Of a stretch of DNA of 10,512 nt, positions 1 through 8,470 are shown piece by piece (position 1 is the stretch's first letter; every line of letters begins with the position of its first letter). The notes under the pieces are model-generated. The model made no database searches and was not told the DNA's origin. It saw nothing but the letters and a program-made list of their open reading frames with translations. This DNA comes from Paratractidigestivibacter sp963658035. Lineage in GTDB: Bacteria > Actinomycetota > Coriobacteriia > Coriobacteriales > Atopobiaceae. The position numbers and the translations under genes were made by a program. Location of the stretch: positions 1 to 10,512 of the forward strand of contig CAVKOL010000092.1 of assembly GCA_963658035.1 (NCBI GenBank), read 5' to 3'.

Positions 1-317
1 AAGGGCTTGCGGTCGGGCGTGTGCACGTCGCAGAAGACGCGGGCCACGGCGGCCTCGTCGCTGGGGCGCCAGGGCAGCATGGCAAAGGTGTCGGGGTCGG
101 GGAAGGCCAGCATGTCGGACTCTTCCATCGAGACAAAGCCGTCGATGGACGAGCCGTCGAAACCGATGCCCTCCTCAAAGGCCTCCTCGAGCTCCTCGGG
201 AGAGATCGCGAACGACTTGAGGTTGCCCAAGACGTCGGTGAACCAAAGGCGTACAAAACGGATATCGCGGGTCTCGACCGTGCGAAGCACGAAGTCGATG
301 TCCTTCTCGGTGCTCAT
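1..317 (-). CDS. glnA: Glutamine synthetase, type I, N-terminal fragment (5' end of gene)
   Basis: The first 105 residues are visible; the gene continues past the left edge. Glutamine synthetase makes glutamine from glutamate, ammonia and ATP in the cytoplasm as a dodecamer. The fragment is the beta-grasp N-terminal domain. It holds the family signature RLWFTDVLGNLK (about residues 23-34), the conserved loop FDGSSIDGF (53-61, with the ammonium-site Asp at 54), and EESDMLAFPD (65-74), close to the GSI-alpha pattern of Firmicutes and related bacteria. The ATG at 317 is set by a strong GGAGGAG ribosome site ending 6 nt upstream. The catalytic C-terminal domain, and the adenylylation-site region that would separate GSI-alpha from GSI-beta, lie outside the window. 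The gene is preceded on the same strand by the small FeoB-associated gene, with 162 bp between them containing a hairpin, so co-transcription is uncertain. Confidence 0.93.
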   Translation of the reverse strand, partial: MSTEKDIDFVLRTVETRDIRFVRLWFTDVLGNLKSFAISPEELEEAFEEGIGFDGSSIDGFVSMEESDMLAFPDPDTFAMLPWRPSDEAAVARVFCDVHTPDRKP

Positions 318-398
318 GCAGACTCCTCCAAGGGGGCGGCTTTACTCCAAACAGATAGATGGTAGCTTCTCACACCCGTGTTTCGTTACTGTTTCGGC

Positions 399-426
399 CC
401 AGCGGCTACAAAATTGCAGCCGCTGG
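399..426 (-). terminator. Hairpin between the small membrane-protein gene and glnA (possible terminator or leader structure)
   Basis: A perfect 9-bp inverted repeat, CCAGCGGCT (399-407) and AGCCGCTGG (418-426), encloses a 10-nt loop. It lies 53 bp downstream of the stop of the FeoB-associated gene and 81 bp upstream of the glnA start. No T-run follows on either strand, so it is not a canonical intrinsic terminator. T-less hairpins are common in high-GC actinobacteria, so termination is plausible, and a leader structure in the glnA mRNA is the alternative. The hairpin is seen directly; its role is inferred. Confidence 0.45.
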
Positions 427-479
427 TAGGCGGCAAGTCCTACGTGAGCGGTCGGGCGAGCGGCCACGGGACGACCTTC

Positions 480-671
480 TCAGCGGCCCTTCTTGGCAAA
501 AGCGGCGTCGACGTCGGCCAGCATCTTGCCCGCGGCCTCGCAGCCGCCGTGGCACGAGCCGGATTTCCCGCAGTCCGAGCAGCCGTTCTTGTTGCTCTTG
601 ACAAGGTATCGGATGCAGGCGACGAACGCGGCCAGGACGGCCGCGACGATCACCACGTCGATGACGCTCAC
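480..671 (-). CDS. FeoB-associated Cys-rich membrane protein (small, single-pass)
   Basis: A 63-residue protein. Residues 3-24 form one hydrophobic helix (VIDVVIVAAVLAAFVACIRY), followed by a basic stretch (KSNKN) and a cytosolic-looking Cys cluster C31-x2-C34-x5-C40-x3-C44 in a Gly/Ser-rich segment. This layout, TM helix then short Cys knot, is that of the FeoB-associated Cys-rich family, which usually sits beside ferrous iron transporter genes. Its biochemical role is not established; the cysteines may bind iron or another metal. GTG at 671 is preferred because AAGGGGA lies about 9-10 nt upstream. A longer reading from GTG at 680 (66 residues) would leave that ribosome site only 1 nt from the start. 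No feoA or feoB is visible nearby, though feo genes could lie outside the window. The 5' side carries a palindrome suited to metal-dependent repression. Confidence 0.82.
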   Translation of the reverse strand: MSVIDVVIVAAVLAAFVACIRYLVKSNKNGCSDCGKSGSCHGGCEAAGKMLADVDAAFAKKGR

Positions 672-814
672 GTAAGGCACTCCCCTTCACGGACCAACCG
701 TACATTTAAGAAAAGTTCGTAGTTAACCTAGGTCAACTATACCCATCTGCGGCATACTATGGAGTTGGCGGTTTAACCGTCTGCATGTAACTCATATTTT
801 TTGGAGGAAAAGGC
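672..814. promoter_or_regulatory. Divergent control region between the Cys-rich membrane gene and gpmA
   Basis: This 143-bp AT-richer stretch separates two divergent starts. Toward gpmA, a TACTAT box (755-760, 4 of 6 matches to TATAAT) is a possible -10, but the hexamer at -35 spacing (GTCAAC, 732-737) is poor and lies inside the palindrome. A strong GGAGG (803-807) sits 7 nt before the gpmA ATG. A second small palindrome, CGGTTTAACCG (769-779), is noted without a function. Promoter placement is weak. Confidence 0.4.
720..739. promoter_or_regulatory. 20-bp near-perfect palindrome, candidate metal-repressor (DtxR-type) operator
   Basis: TAGTTAACCTAGGTCAACTA is self-complementary at 9 of 10 base pairs, failing only at A725/C734, with CTAG at its centre. 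It lies 48 bp upstream of the small Cys-rich gene start and 75 bp upstream of gpmA. Its minus-strand reading contains TTGACC (737-732), a possible -35 for the Cys-rich gene, though no good -10 sits at the right distance. DtxR/IdeR-type iron regulators bind palindromes of this length with ACCTA/TAGGT-like half-sites, and the gene served is iron-associated. The symmetry is directly visible; the regulator is inferred. Confidence 0.55.
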
Positions 815-1576
815 ATGGCAGAAGAAACGATGAAACTCGTCCTTATTCGTCACGGTGAGTCCGAGTGGAACAAGCTCAACCTCTTCACCGGCTGGACCGA
901 CGTCGAGCTCTCCGAGACCGGCGAGAAGGAGGCCGCTGCCGGCGGCAAGGCTCTGAAGGAGGCAGGCTTCGACTTCGACATCTGCTACACCTCTCGCCTC
1001 AAGCGCGCCATCCACACCCTTAACTTTGTCCTTAAGGAGATGGACCGCGAGTGGCTGCCCGTCGTCAAGTCCTGGAAGCTCAACGAGCGCCACTACGGCG
1101 CCCTGCAGGGCCTCAACAAGGCCGACGCCGCCGCCGAGCACGGTGACGAGCAGGTCAAGATTTGGCGCCGCTCCTTCGACATCTGCCCGCCCGAGCTCGA
1201 GGCCGGCGACGAGCGCGACCCCCACACCCAGGAGCAGTACCGCGACGTCGCTCCCGACATGCTCCCTTACACCGAGTGCTTGAAGGACACCATCGCCCGC
1301 GCCTGGCCGTACTTCGAGGATGAGATCCGTCCCCAGATGCTGGCCGGCAAGCGCGTCCTGATCGCCGCCCACGGCAACTCCCTGCGCTCCCTCGTCATGA
1401 AGTTCGAGAAGCTCACCCCCGAGGAGATCCTCGAGGTCAACATCCCCACCGGTGTGCCCCTGGTCTACACCTTCGACAAGGACTTCAACGTCGTCGACAA
1501 GCAGTACATCGGCGACCCCGAGACCATCGCCGCCAAGATCGACGCCGTCGCCAACCAGGGCAAGGCCAAGAAGTAA
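815..1576 (+). CDS. gpmA: 2,3-bisphosphoglycerate-dependent phosphoglycerate mutase
   Basis: A complete 253-residue protein, the usual length for the cofactor-dependent enzyme. It interconverts 3- and 2-phosphoglycerate in glycolysis and gluconeogenesis in the cytoplasm through a phosphohistidine. The catalytic RHG motif is in LIRHGESEWN, with nucleophile His13. TSRLKRA follows (R61), then NERHYGALQGLNK with the acid/base Glu91. The second catalytic His186 is in AAHGNSLRS. All key residues of the histidine phosphatase superfamily are present. ATG at 815 is chosen over the internal ATG at 830 (MKLVLIRHG, where many homologues start) because GGAGG lies 7 nt upstream of 815. The gene is tail-to-tail with the giant surface protein, and the gap starts one base after its stop codon, so its terminator cannot be seen. 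Confidence 0.97.
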   Translation: MAEETMKLVLIRHGESEWNKLNLFTGWTDVELSETGEKEAAAGGKALKEAGFDFDICYTSRLKRAIHTLNFVLKEMDREWLPVVKSWKLNERHYGALQGLNKADAAAEHGDEQVKIWRRSFDICPPELEAGDERDPHTQEQYRDVAPDMLPYTECLKDTIARAWPYFEDEIRPQMLAGKRVLIAAHGNSLRSLVMKFEKLTPEEILEVNIPTGVPLVYTFDKDFNVVDKQYIGDPETIAAKIDAVANQGKAKK

Positions 1577-1577
1577 G

Positions 1578-1995
1578 NNNNNNNNNNNNNNNNNNNNNNN
1601 NNNNNNNNNNNNNNNNNNNNNNNNNNNNNNNNNNNNNNNNNNNNNNNNNNNNNNNNNNNNNNNNNNNNNNNNNNNNNNNNNNNNNNNNNNNNNNNNNNNN
1701 NNNNNNNNNNNNNNNNNNNNNNNNNNNNNNNNNNNNNNNNNNNNNNNNNNNNNNNNNNNNNNNNNNNNNNNNNNNNNNNNNNNNNNNNNNNNNNNNNNNN
1801 NNNNNNNNNNNNNNNNNNNNNNNNNNNNNNNNNNNNNNNNNNNNNNNNNNNNNNNNNNNNNNNNNNNNNNNNNNNNNNNNNNNNNNNNNNNNNNNNNNNN
1901 NNNNNNNNNNNNNNNNNNNNNNNNNNNNNNNNNNNNNNNNNNNNNNNNNNNNNNNNNNNNNNNNNNNNNNNNNNNNNNNNNNNNNNNNNNNNNNN
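1578..1995. other. Assembly gap (418 undetermined bases)
   Basis: An unbroken run of N begins one base after the gpmA stop. It ends inside the surface-protein gene, just after codons for VDPVDP. It should contain the C-terminus of that protein and the convergent terminators of both genes. The stated length may be a placeholder rather than the true size. Nothing can be annotated inside it. Confidence 0.99.
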
Positions 1996-4900
1996 CCGGG
2001 TCCACCGGGTCGACCTTGGTCTTCTCCCATTTGGCGTAAACGGTGGTATCGGCGCTGATCGCAGCGGCGAAGTCGAACTCGGCCGTGCAGTCCTTGTCGG
2101 CGTACCAACCCTTGAAGGTATAGCCCTCGCGGGTGGGGTCGGTAGGCTGGGTGGCCTGAGCGCCGTACTCGACCTTCTGCGGGTCGATCGCGATGCCCTC
2201 GCCTGCCTCGAAGGTCACCGTGTAGGTGTTCTTCTCCCATTTGGCGTAAAGGTCGAAGTCGCGGGTCACCGGGGCGGTGAAGTCGTACTTGACGGTGAGG
2301 TCCTTGTCGCGGTACCAGCCCTGGAAGGTGTGGCCGGCCTTGACCGGTGCCTCGGGCTGGGCGACCTGGGCGTCGTAGTCGACGACCGCCACGTCGTAGC
2401 AGTTGTCGCCGTCCATGAAGCCCACGACCATGGGCTCGGGGGTCCAGCGGGCCACCAGGGTGGCGTCCTGGTCAAACGTGGCGCCAACGCCGATCTGCTT
2501 GCCGTCGAGGTACCAGCCCTCGAAGTAGTAACCCGTGCGCACGGAGTCGGGCAGGTCGTCGACGACGGTACCCTGGGGGATGCGCAGGGAGCCGACCTCG
2601 GTGCCGCCGTTGGCATCGAAGGTGACAAGGACCAGCTTGGCCCACTTGGCGTAGAGCGTCACGGGCGCCTTGACCGGCGTGGCAAAGTCATAGGCCTGGG
2701 TGCAGGCCTCGTCGGTGTACCAGCCCGCAAAGGCGTAGCCGTCGAGCTCGGGGTCTTCCGGGGCCACCACGGTATCGCCGTGGGCAATTTGGCGGCTATC
2801 GATGGAGCTGCCGCCGCGGGTGTCGAAGGAAACCGTGTAGCGAACGTGGTCCCACCTGGCGTAGAGGTTGAGGTCGCCATGGACCTCGGCGCCAAAGTCG
2901 TACAGCGCGGAGAAGCTCGCATCGGTGTACCAGCCAAGGAACTTGTAGCCCTCGCGCACAGGGTCGGCGGGGCGGGCGAGTTTATCGCCGTCCGGGACGT
3001 TGTCGAGGTCGAGAAGTGTCTTGCCATCGGCGTCGAGGAACTGGACAAAGTAGACGTTCTGGTCCCACTTGGCGGTGAGCGCGGCGTTCGCGTCGAACGT
3101 GGTCGCGGCGGTCACCTTGGCGCCAGCCTCGGTGTACCAGCCTATAAAGACATGGTTTTCCCAGGCAGAGAGAGGCAGGTTGCCCAAGGCAGAGCCTTCC
3201 TCAACCTGAACGGAGGCAACATCGCTGCCGCCTGCCGCGTCGAACGAGACGGTCACGAGCTTGGCCCACTTAGCATAAACCGTGGTATCAGCGGTGATCG
3301 ACGTTGAGAAGTTGAACTTGGCGGTGCAGGCCGGATCGGCGTACCAACCCTTGAAAGCATAGCCGTCGCGCACAGGGTCGGCGGGCTGGGCGGCCTTCTG
3401 GCCGTAGTCGACCGTCTGGGAATCGACCGAGACGCCCTCCCCCGCCTCGAAAGTCACCTTATAGGAGTTGGCGTCCCACTTGGCATAAAGGTTCATCGAG
3501 CCCCCGACCGGCTGCGTGAAGTCGTACTTCTCGGTGCAGTTGTGGTCGACATACCAGCCGGCAAAGGTATAGCCGGTCTTGCTGGGGTCGCTCGGCTGCG
3601 AGACGGTCTTGCCGTACTCGACCAGGACCTTGCCCAGGGTCTTGTAGTCGTCCATGAAGTAGACATCGAAGGACAACGGCTGCCAGTGGGCGGTCAAGGT
3701 GACAGAGGCATCCAGCTTGGCGGAGGCCGTCACGCGCGTCTCGCCGTTGTACCAACCGGCAAAGAGGTAACCGGTGCGCGACGTCGTGGGCAGGTTGCCC
3801 AAAGACGAGCCCTGCTCGATCACGACGTTGTCGACGGCCGCGCCGCCGGCCGCGTCGAACGAGACCGTGATCAGGCCGGCCCACTTGGCGTAAACCGTGG
3901 TATCGGCCTTGATGGTCTTCGTGAAATCGAACGCCTGAGTGCAGGCGGCATCCGTGTACCAGCCCTTGAAGGCATAGCCCTCACGCACCGGGTCGGTCGC
4001 GGGCTTGGTCGCGACGCCGCCGTGATAGATGCTCTGCTCGGCGACCTCACTGCCACCCTGGGTGTTGAAGCTCACCGTGTATTTGGCCACCGAGTACTGA
4101 GCCATGATCACGACGTCGGAGTCGCCCATGCAGAAACTCGTCTGAGCGCTGTTGGCGTCCTCGATGTCGGGGGTGCCGGTGTAGAGGGCCCACTTCAGGA
4201 AGCCCTCGCCCTCGACAGCGTCGTTGGCGTAGATGAAGACGTCCTGGTTCTCGAGAGCGCTCGTGATGACGTTGCCCTCGCTGTCCTTGGCCACGCCGTA
4301 CATGACCTTGACGCTGTGCTTCTCGGCAAAAACGTACTCGAAGGAGTTGACGCCGGTCTTGCGCTCCCCCACCTTCGCGTAGGCGTAGACCACCTGGTCG
4401 CGGCAATTGGCCTTATCGACCACAAAGGGCTCGCTGTAAAGCTGATAGTCGGACGCGCTGGGCGGCTCGCCCGCAGTCTTCACGCAGTACCAGATCTGCG
4501 CGCCCGCCACGCCCTTGAAGCTGGAGCTAAGAGACAGCGTGACGGTCTGCGAGTCCTCGTACACCAGGTCGTTGGGGCTCGCGCTGGGCGCGTACAGGCT
4601 CTTGAGCTCGAACTTCTGGGAGACCTGGTGGGTGTCGCCGTTGACGTCGGCAAAAGAGCCGGACACAGTAAACGAACCAGAGGTCATCGTGTCATCGATG
4701 CCACTCAGGTCCCACGTGATATCCGCCGTGCGCTCGCTGCCGTCCTTGAGCTCGTAGCGCGCCGTCGCGGCCAGCAGGTCCTTGCACTCGGCGGCGTGGG
4801 ACACCTGCTTTGTGGGGAAGTCGGTGACCAGCTCGGAGAACTCGCCGCCGTCGGTGGCGGCCATCTTACCCATCACGGTGTACCTGCCGCTGTCGCTAAT

Positions 4901-7900
4901 GAAGAAAACGTCCTCGGTCGCGCCGTTCAGCCCCACGCGGGTCTTGCCGTCGGTGTTAGCCATAAAGCTGGGCGCGGCGTACTCGAAGCCGTCCTTGTGA
5001 AGCTTGCTGGCGGTGATGGTCACAAGGTAGGTCACGCCGGCCTTCACCGTGTCGCCGGTAGAGCTGCCGTCAAGGGCGGTCCAGGTAAAGCGAACGTCCT
5101 CGTTCACCACGTCGGTCACATAGTAAATATTGCCGTCGTGAACACCGTACATGGTCACCTTGTTGGGGAAGGCCGAGCCAACAGAAAGCTCGGGGACCTC
5201 GACGCTGACCTCGCTCACAACGGGCTTGAAGTAGACGGTAAGCGTCTCGTCGCCTGTGACCTTCTCGCATTGAACAACGTTGTCCTTGAGCTGCCAGCCT
5301 TCGGGCAGGGTCTCGTCCCACTTGCAGAACACCCACGTCTCGCACATCGAGCGTCTAAGGGAGCTCTCGTAGTGCGCGGGGTCCCAAGAGAACGCGGTGC
5401 CCACCTTGGCGGACTTCTTGTCCTCGAGAAGGACGTCGCCGGTGTTCACGTCGACGCACTTGACGGTCACGGTCTTGTTGGGGTCGGCCTCGTTGGACTT
5501 GGGCAACTCGAAACGGAACACCAAGACGATGCTGCCGTCGTCCTTGACCTCGACGCTCTTGGAATCAGCCGAGAAGCTCTCGGCGTAGTCGGCATGGCTC
5601 ATCGTCGCTACGCAGGAGCCGATCTGGCCCTTCAGCGTCGCGAGGTCAAGCCTCTTGGCCACGGCGGAATCGACGGTAACGGTGTACTCAAAGGTGCGGG
5701 AGCCAAAATCGCCTTCGGCAACATACGAGCGCGTGACCTTGATGACCTTGGCCGGGTCGACATCCGCATAGTCCTCGGGGATGATGTAGCGCACGCCGTT
5801 GCTGTCCTCGACGGCAAGGCCCTCGGACGTTGCCGCAAGGCCCGCGTCCGTGTCGTAGTAGCTGTTGGAATCCACGATGCCGATGTTGAGGAACGTGACG
5901 TAGGGCTTGTAGTGGGCCCTCAAGGTCACGCTGTTGTGGGGCATGGTGAAGATGACCTTGCCGGACTCGTCGGCCACGAGCTTGGTCGTGGTCCCCAGGC
6001 CCTCGACGGTCCAGTAATCGGGGATGTTGCCAAGAACGGCCCAGTCGTTGCCGTCGACCGTGACCGTGGAGTTATACTCCTTGGTCTCGACTTTGGCCGC
6101 CTCAGAGGAAGACGTCGTGTACAGCGTCACGTAGTAGCTCGCGCGCTTGTTGACCAGCCAAATGACGTCGTCGATCTTCTGGGCGCTCCACTCATAGTCG
6201 TCTGCCGAGAAGAGCGTCTGGTCGGCGGCGATCTTCTGCCCCTTGGCCGAGGCGGCGTGCTTGGTGGCGTCGGTGCCGGTCCAGTGCTGCAGGCCAATGA
6301 GCGAGTCGGAGGTCAGCGGCACGTCGCTCGACTCGGCGATGCGGTTGTTGTACTGGTTGTTGTCGTTCTCGACGTCCGTCTTGTTGGAGGCCTTCTCGGC
6401 CAAGTGCACATTGGAGCGGTCGCCCGCGCCGTTGGTGTTGTCCTGCACCACGACCTTGCCGCCCAGAATCGCGAAGGCCGCCTTGCCGTCCGCGAAGACC
6501 TCCACGCCGCCGCCGTTGTTGCCAGCGGTCTTGTTGTTGGTGACCGAGCAGTTGATGAGGAAGGTCGAGGAGTGGTCGATGTAGATGCCGCCGCCGCTCG
6601 ACGTCGTGGAGTCGAGGCTGTTGTGGTTGATATCGACGTTTCGCAGGGTCACGGTGGGGCTGCTGCAGTAGATGCCGCCGCCCCTCGTCTCGCGGTCGGT
6701 GCCCAAAACCGCGTTGTAGGAGATGACGCCCACGCCGTAGTCGTCGTCCTCATAGACTTCGGAGGTCTCGTCGTAAGCAATGGAGCAGGCGCCCGAGCTG
6801 ACGAAGCTCACGCCGCCACCGCGAACCTGCGCACGGTTGCCAGAGATCTGGCTGTCGTGAAGCATCGCGATCTTTGCCGAGCCGCCGCTCCACACGCAGA
6901 TGCCGCCGCCCTCGGAGGCCGTGGCGACGTTGCCGTTGACCTGCGACGCGTCGTCCATGGTCATGTCAAGGTTGGGGCTGGTGGACGCGATGCCGCCGCC
7001 GCTTTCGGAAGCCGTGTTGTTGTTGACCGTGGCGCCCGTGGTAAGAGAGACGTCGCAGACGCGCGTGCAGGTATAGATACCTCCGCCGTTGCCGCTCGTT
7101 GCCTCGTTGCCGTCGATGTGGCTGCCGTCCACCGCGATCTGCTGCCAGGCGGTACCGGTCATGTAGATGCCGCCGCCCTGCTGGGCCTTGTTGTTAGAGA
7201 CCTCGGAGCCGCCCCTCACAGAGAGGTCCATGTAGGGATAGGTGGGGTTATAGGTGCGCTCATCGTAGCGAAGGTACAGGCCGCCGCCGTAACCCGCGGC
7301 CGTGTTGTTGGAGATCTTGGAGCCCTCGTCCACCGTGATGGAGCGGTGGCCGCGCACGGTCCTGCCGCCGCTGTTCTTATATTCAACGATGCCGTAGATA
7401 CCGCCGCCATCGCTGGTGGAGTAATTGCCGCAAATCTGTGAGCCGCCCGTAATGCTGACAGCGGTTGTGTCGCTGTAGACGCTGTCGTCCCTGTAAGCGC
7501 TGGTATACGTGGAGCGGGTGTCCATGTAGAGGGCGCCGCCGTTGCCCGACGCGTAGTTCTCGTTGATCTGTGAGTGGTTCTTAAGGTCGATCGTCATTTT
7601 GCCGGCCCTAAAAGAATGGATGCCGGCTCCGCTTGAGCCGATGTTTTGGGAAATCGAGGTGTTGTCTAAAGTCACCTTAACGTTGGTCAAGTAAACCTTA
7701 AGCGAGTTGTACCAGGCAATCCACTCGTCCTTGCCGATCTCGATGCCCGCGGACTCGTTGCTGCGGTTCCACTTAAGAGCGCAGCCGTTGAGCTCAATAG
7801 TGGAATTCTCCCCCAGTATGCGCAAAGGAGAGCAGCTGGTGTTTCCGGCAAACGTGACGTTCGTGCAGATCAAGGTACCGTTGGAGTTAAGCCTCACGGC

Positions 7901-8470
7901 GTTTTTAGAAAAAGCGGTGATGAGGCCGCCCTCGATTTCCTGCGACTCCTTAGATGAGTTGGTCCCCATCTTCCAGAGCTTGCCTGCGCCCTTGGTCTGG
8001 TCGATGTAGCCCTCGTGCTTCGAGGCGATCATCCAGCCGCCTTTGCTGCGGCCGTCGATAGTGAGCGTCGCGTTGCCCGAGACCTCAAAGGCGCAAAGCG
8101 TGGAATGGGAGCCGTCGATCACGTGGCCGTTGAGGTAGACGGTCGCCTTCCTGCCGCTGTTGACGTGGATGACCTCGCCGCTGTAGTACTTGACGTCTTC
8201 TTGGAGCTCGACGTAAGCGCCGCCCTCGCCCTTGCCAGAGTTTTGCTCAAGGGCACGGCTCACCTCGTTGAGGTTGTGGCACTCGCCGGTCTTGACCTTG
8301 TTGCCGCTGGCGTCGATGTAGCCCACCTCGGACAAGAAGTCCTCTGCAAAAGCCCTGGTGGGGCAGGCACCCAAAAGCGCCAGCGAGAAGGCCATGGCAA
8401 AAAGCGCGAAGGCCAAAAGGGACAAGCGGCCAAACAGAGGGGCGCGGCGAGAAGAGATGGCGGGGTTCAT
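1996..8470 (-). CDS. Giant secreted adhesin-like surface protein: beta-helix domain, Ig-like linkers, InlB-type B-repeat stalk (C-terminus in gap)
   Basis: 2158 residues are visible. ATG at 8470 follows GGAGG with a 7-nt spacer. Residues 1-42 form a Sec signal peptide: a basic start with R8, R9 and R15, a hydrophobic core at 16-35, and cleavage likely after AFA at 40-42. Residues about 60-700 resemble a right-handed parallel beta-helix, with eleven N-x-GGG-I/L/V-type turns at 300-662. Residues about 700-1460 hold linker domains: a FTMPHNSVTLRAHY motif as in bacterial repeat domains, a MucBP-like segment near 1000-1080, a Big_4-like Ig segment near 1225-1285 (ITWDLSGID), and a chitobiase-type segment near 1325-1365. 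Residues 1462-2150 are ten InlB-type B repeats, followed by the Pro/Asp spacer TKVDPVDP. Such proteins usually end in a sortase signal, which would lie in the gap. The likely role is adhesion or surface binding; the ligand is unknown. The reading frame stays open through the gap into antisense of gpmA, and that part is not real protein. Confidence 0.92.
2021..4087 (-). repeat. Array of ten InlB-type B repeats (Listeria-Bacteroides / Flg_new family) with three subtypes
   Basis: Ten units of 66-71 residues each carry the GY-x-F-x-GWY core and end in a KW or RW dyad (Y/T-A-K-W). Boundaries in nucleotides: R1 3875-4087, R2 3677-3874, R3 3467-3676, R4 3260-3466, R5 3059-3259, R6 2846-3058, R7 2636-2845, R8 2435-2635, R9 2231-2434, R10 2021-2230. 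They cycle through subtype A (R1, R4, R7, R10: cysteine in CT-x2-F/Y-x-F, ends VYAKW or LYAKW), subtype B (R2, R5, R8: 66-67 residues, VSFDAAGG-like start, no cysteine) and subtype C (R3, R6, R9: FMD or FLD start). In Listeria InlB and in many gut bacteria such repeats form extended stalks. A 21-bp stretch ending each of R9 and R10 is identical at the DNA level (2020-2040 and 2230-2250). Confidence 0.93.
6485..7573 (-). repeat. Eleven-turn Gly-rich beta-helix repeat (N-x-GGGIY ladder)
   Basis: Eleven successive turns of about 25-45 residues each have the pattern S-x-I/V-x-x-N, 5-15 residues, then GG-A/G-I/L/V-Y. Examples are SQICGNYSTSDGGGIYG, SKISNNTAAGYGGGLYL and SEVSNNKAQQGGGIYMTG. On the plus strand the GGG turns appear as recurrent gccgccgcc blocks from about 6505 to 7535. 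The pattern resembles the pectate-lyase-like parallel beta-helix and the GG-A-I / F-x-x-N repeats of chlamydial Pmp proteins, in which Asn ladders stack along the helix. Weaker turns without the Gly triplet extend toward the N-terminus (about residues 180-300). The fold is inferred from the pattern. Confidence 0.82.

Noticed and set aside
380..389. GTAAC next to GAAAC on the minus strand, reminiscent of a GlnR site upstream of glnA
   Set aside because: The half-sites are directly adjacent rather than separated by about six bases as in known actinobacterial GlnR boxes, and there is no second pair.
7..429. Plus-strand open frames over the glnA start region
   Set aside because: They are complementary to clear glutamine synthetase N-terminal sequence and have no family similarity of their own.
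769..779. CGGTTTAACCG short palindrome upstream of gpmA
   Set aside because: An 11-bp odd-centred palindrome in AT-rich spacer is too short to claim as an operator without conservation data.
3542..7441. 1299-codon open frame on the plus strand opposite the adhesin
   Set aside because: It lies wholly antisense to a well-supported gene. Its translation is monotonous Val/Gly/Asp/Ala sequence without domains, and it has no convincing ribosome site. It reflects G/C-ending codon bias in the true gene.
6485..7573. Recurrent gccgccgcc blocks that might suggest a CRISPR or DNA repeat array
   Set aside because: Spacing is irregular (roughly 75-140 bp) and the blocks are Gly codon triplets of the beta-helix turns in an intact reading frame.
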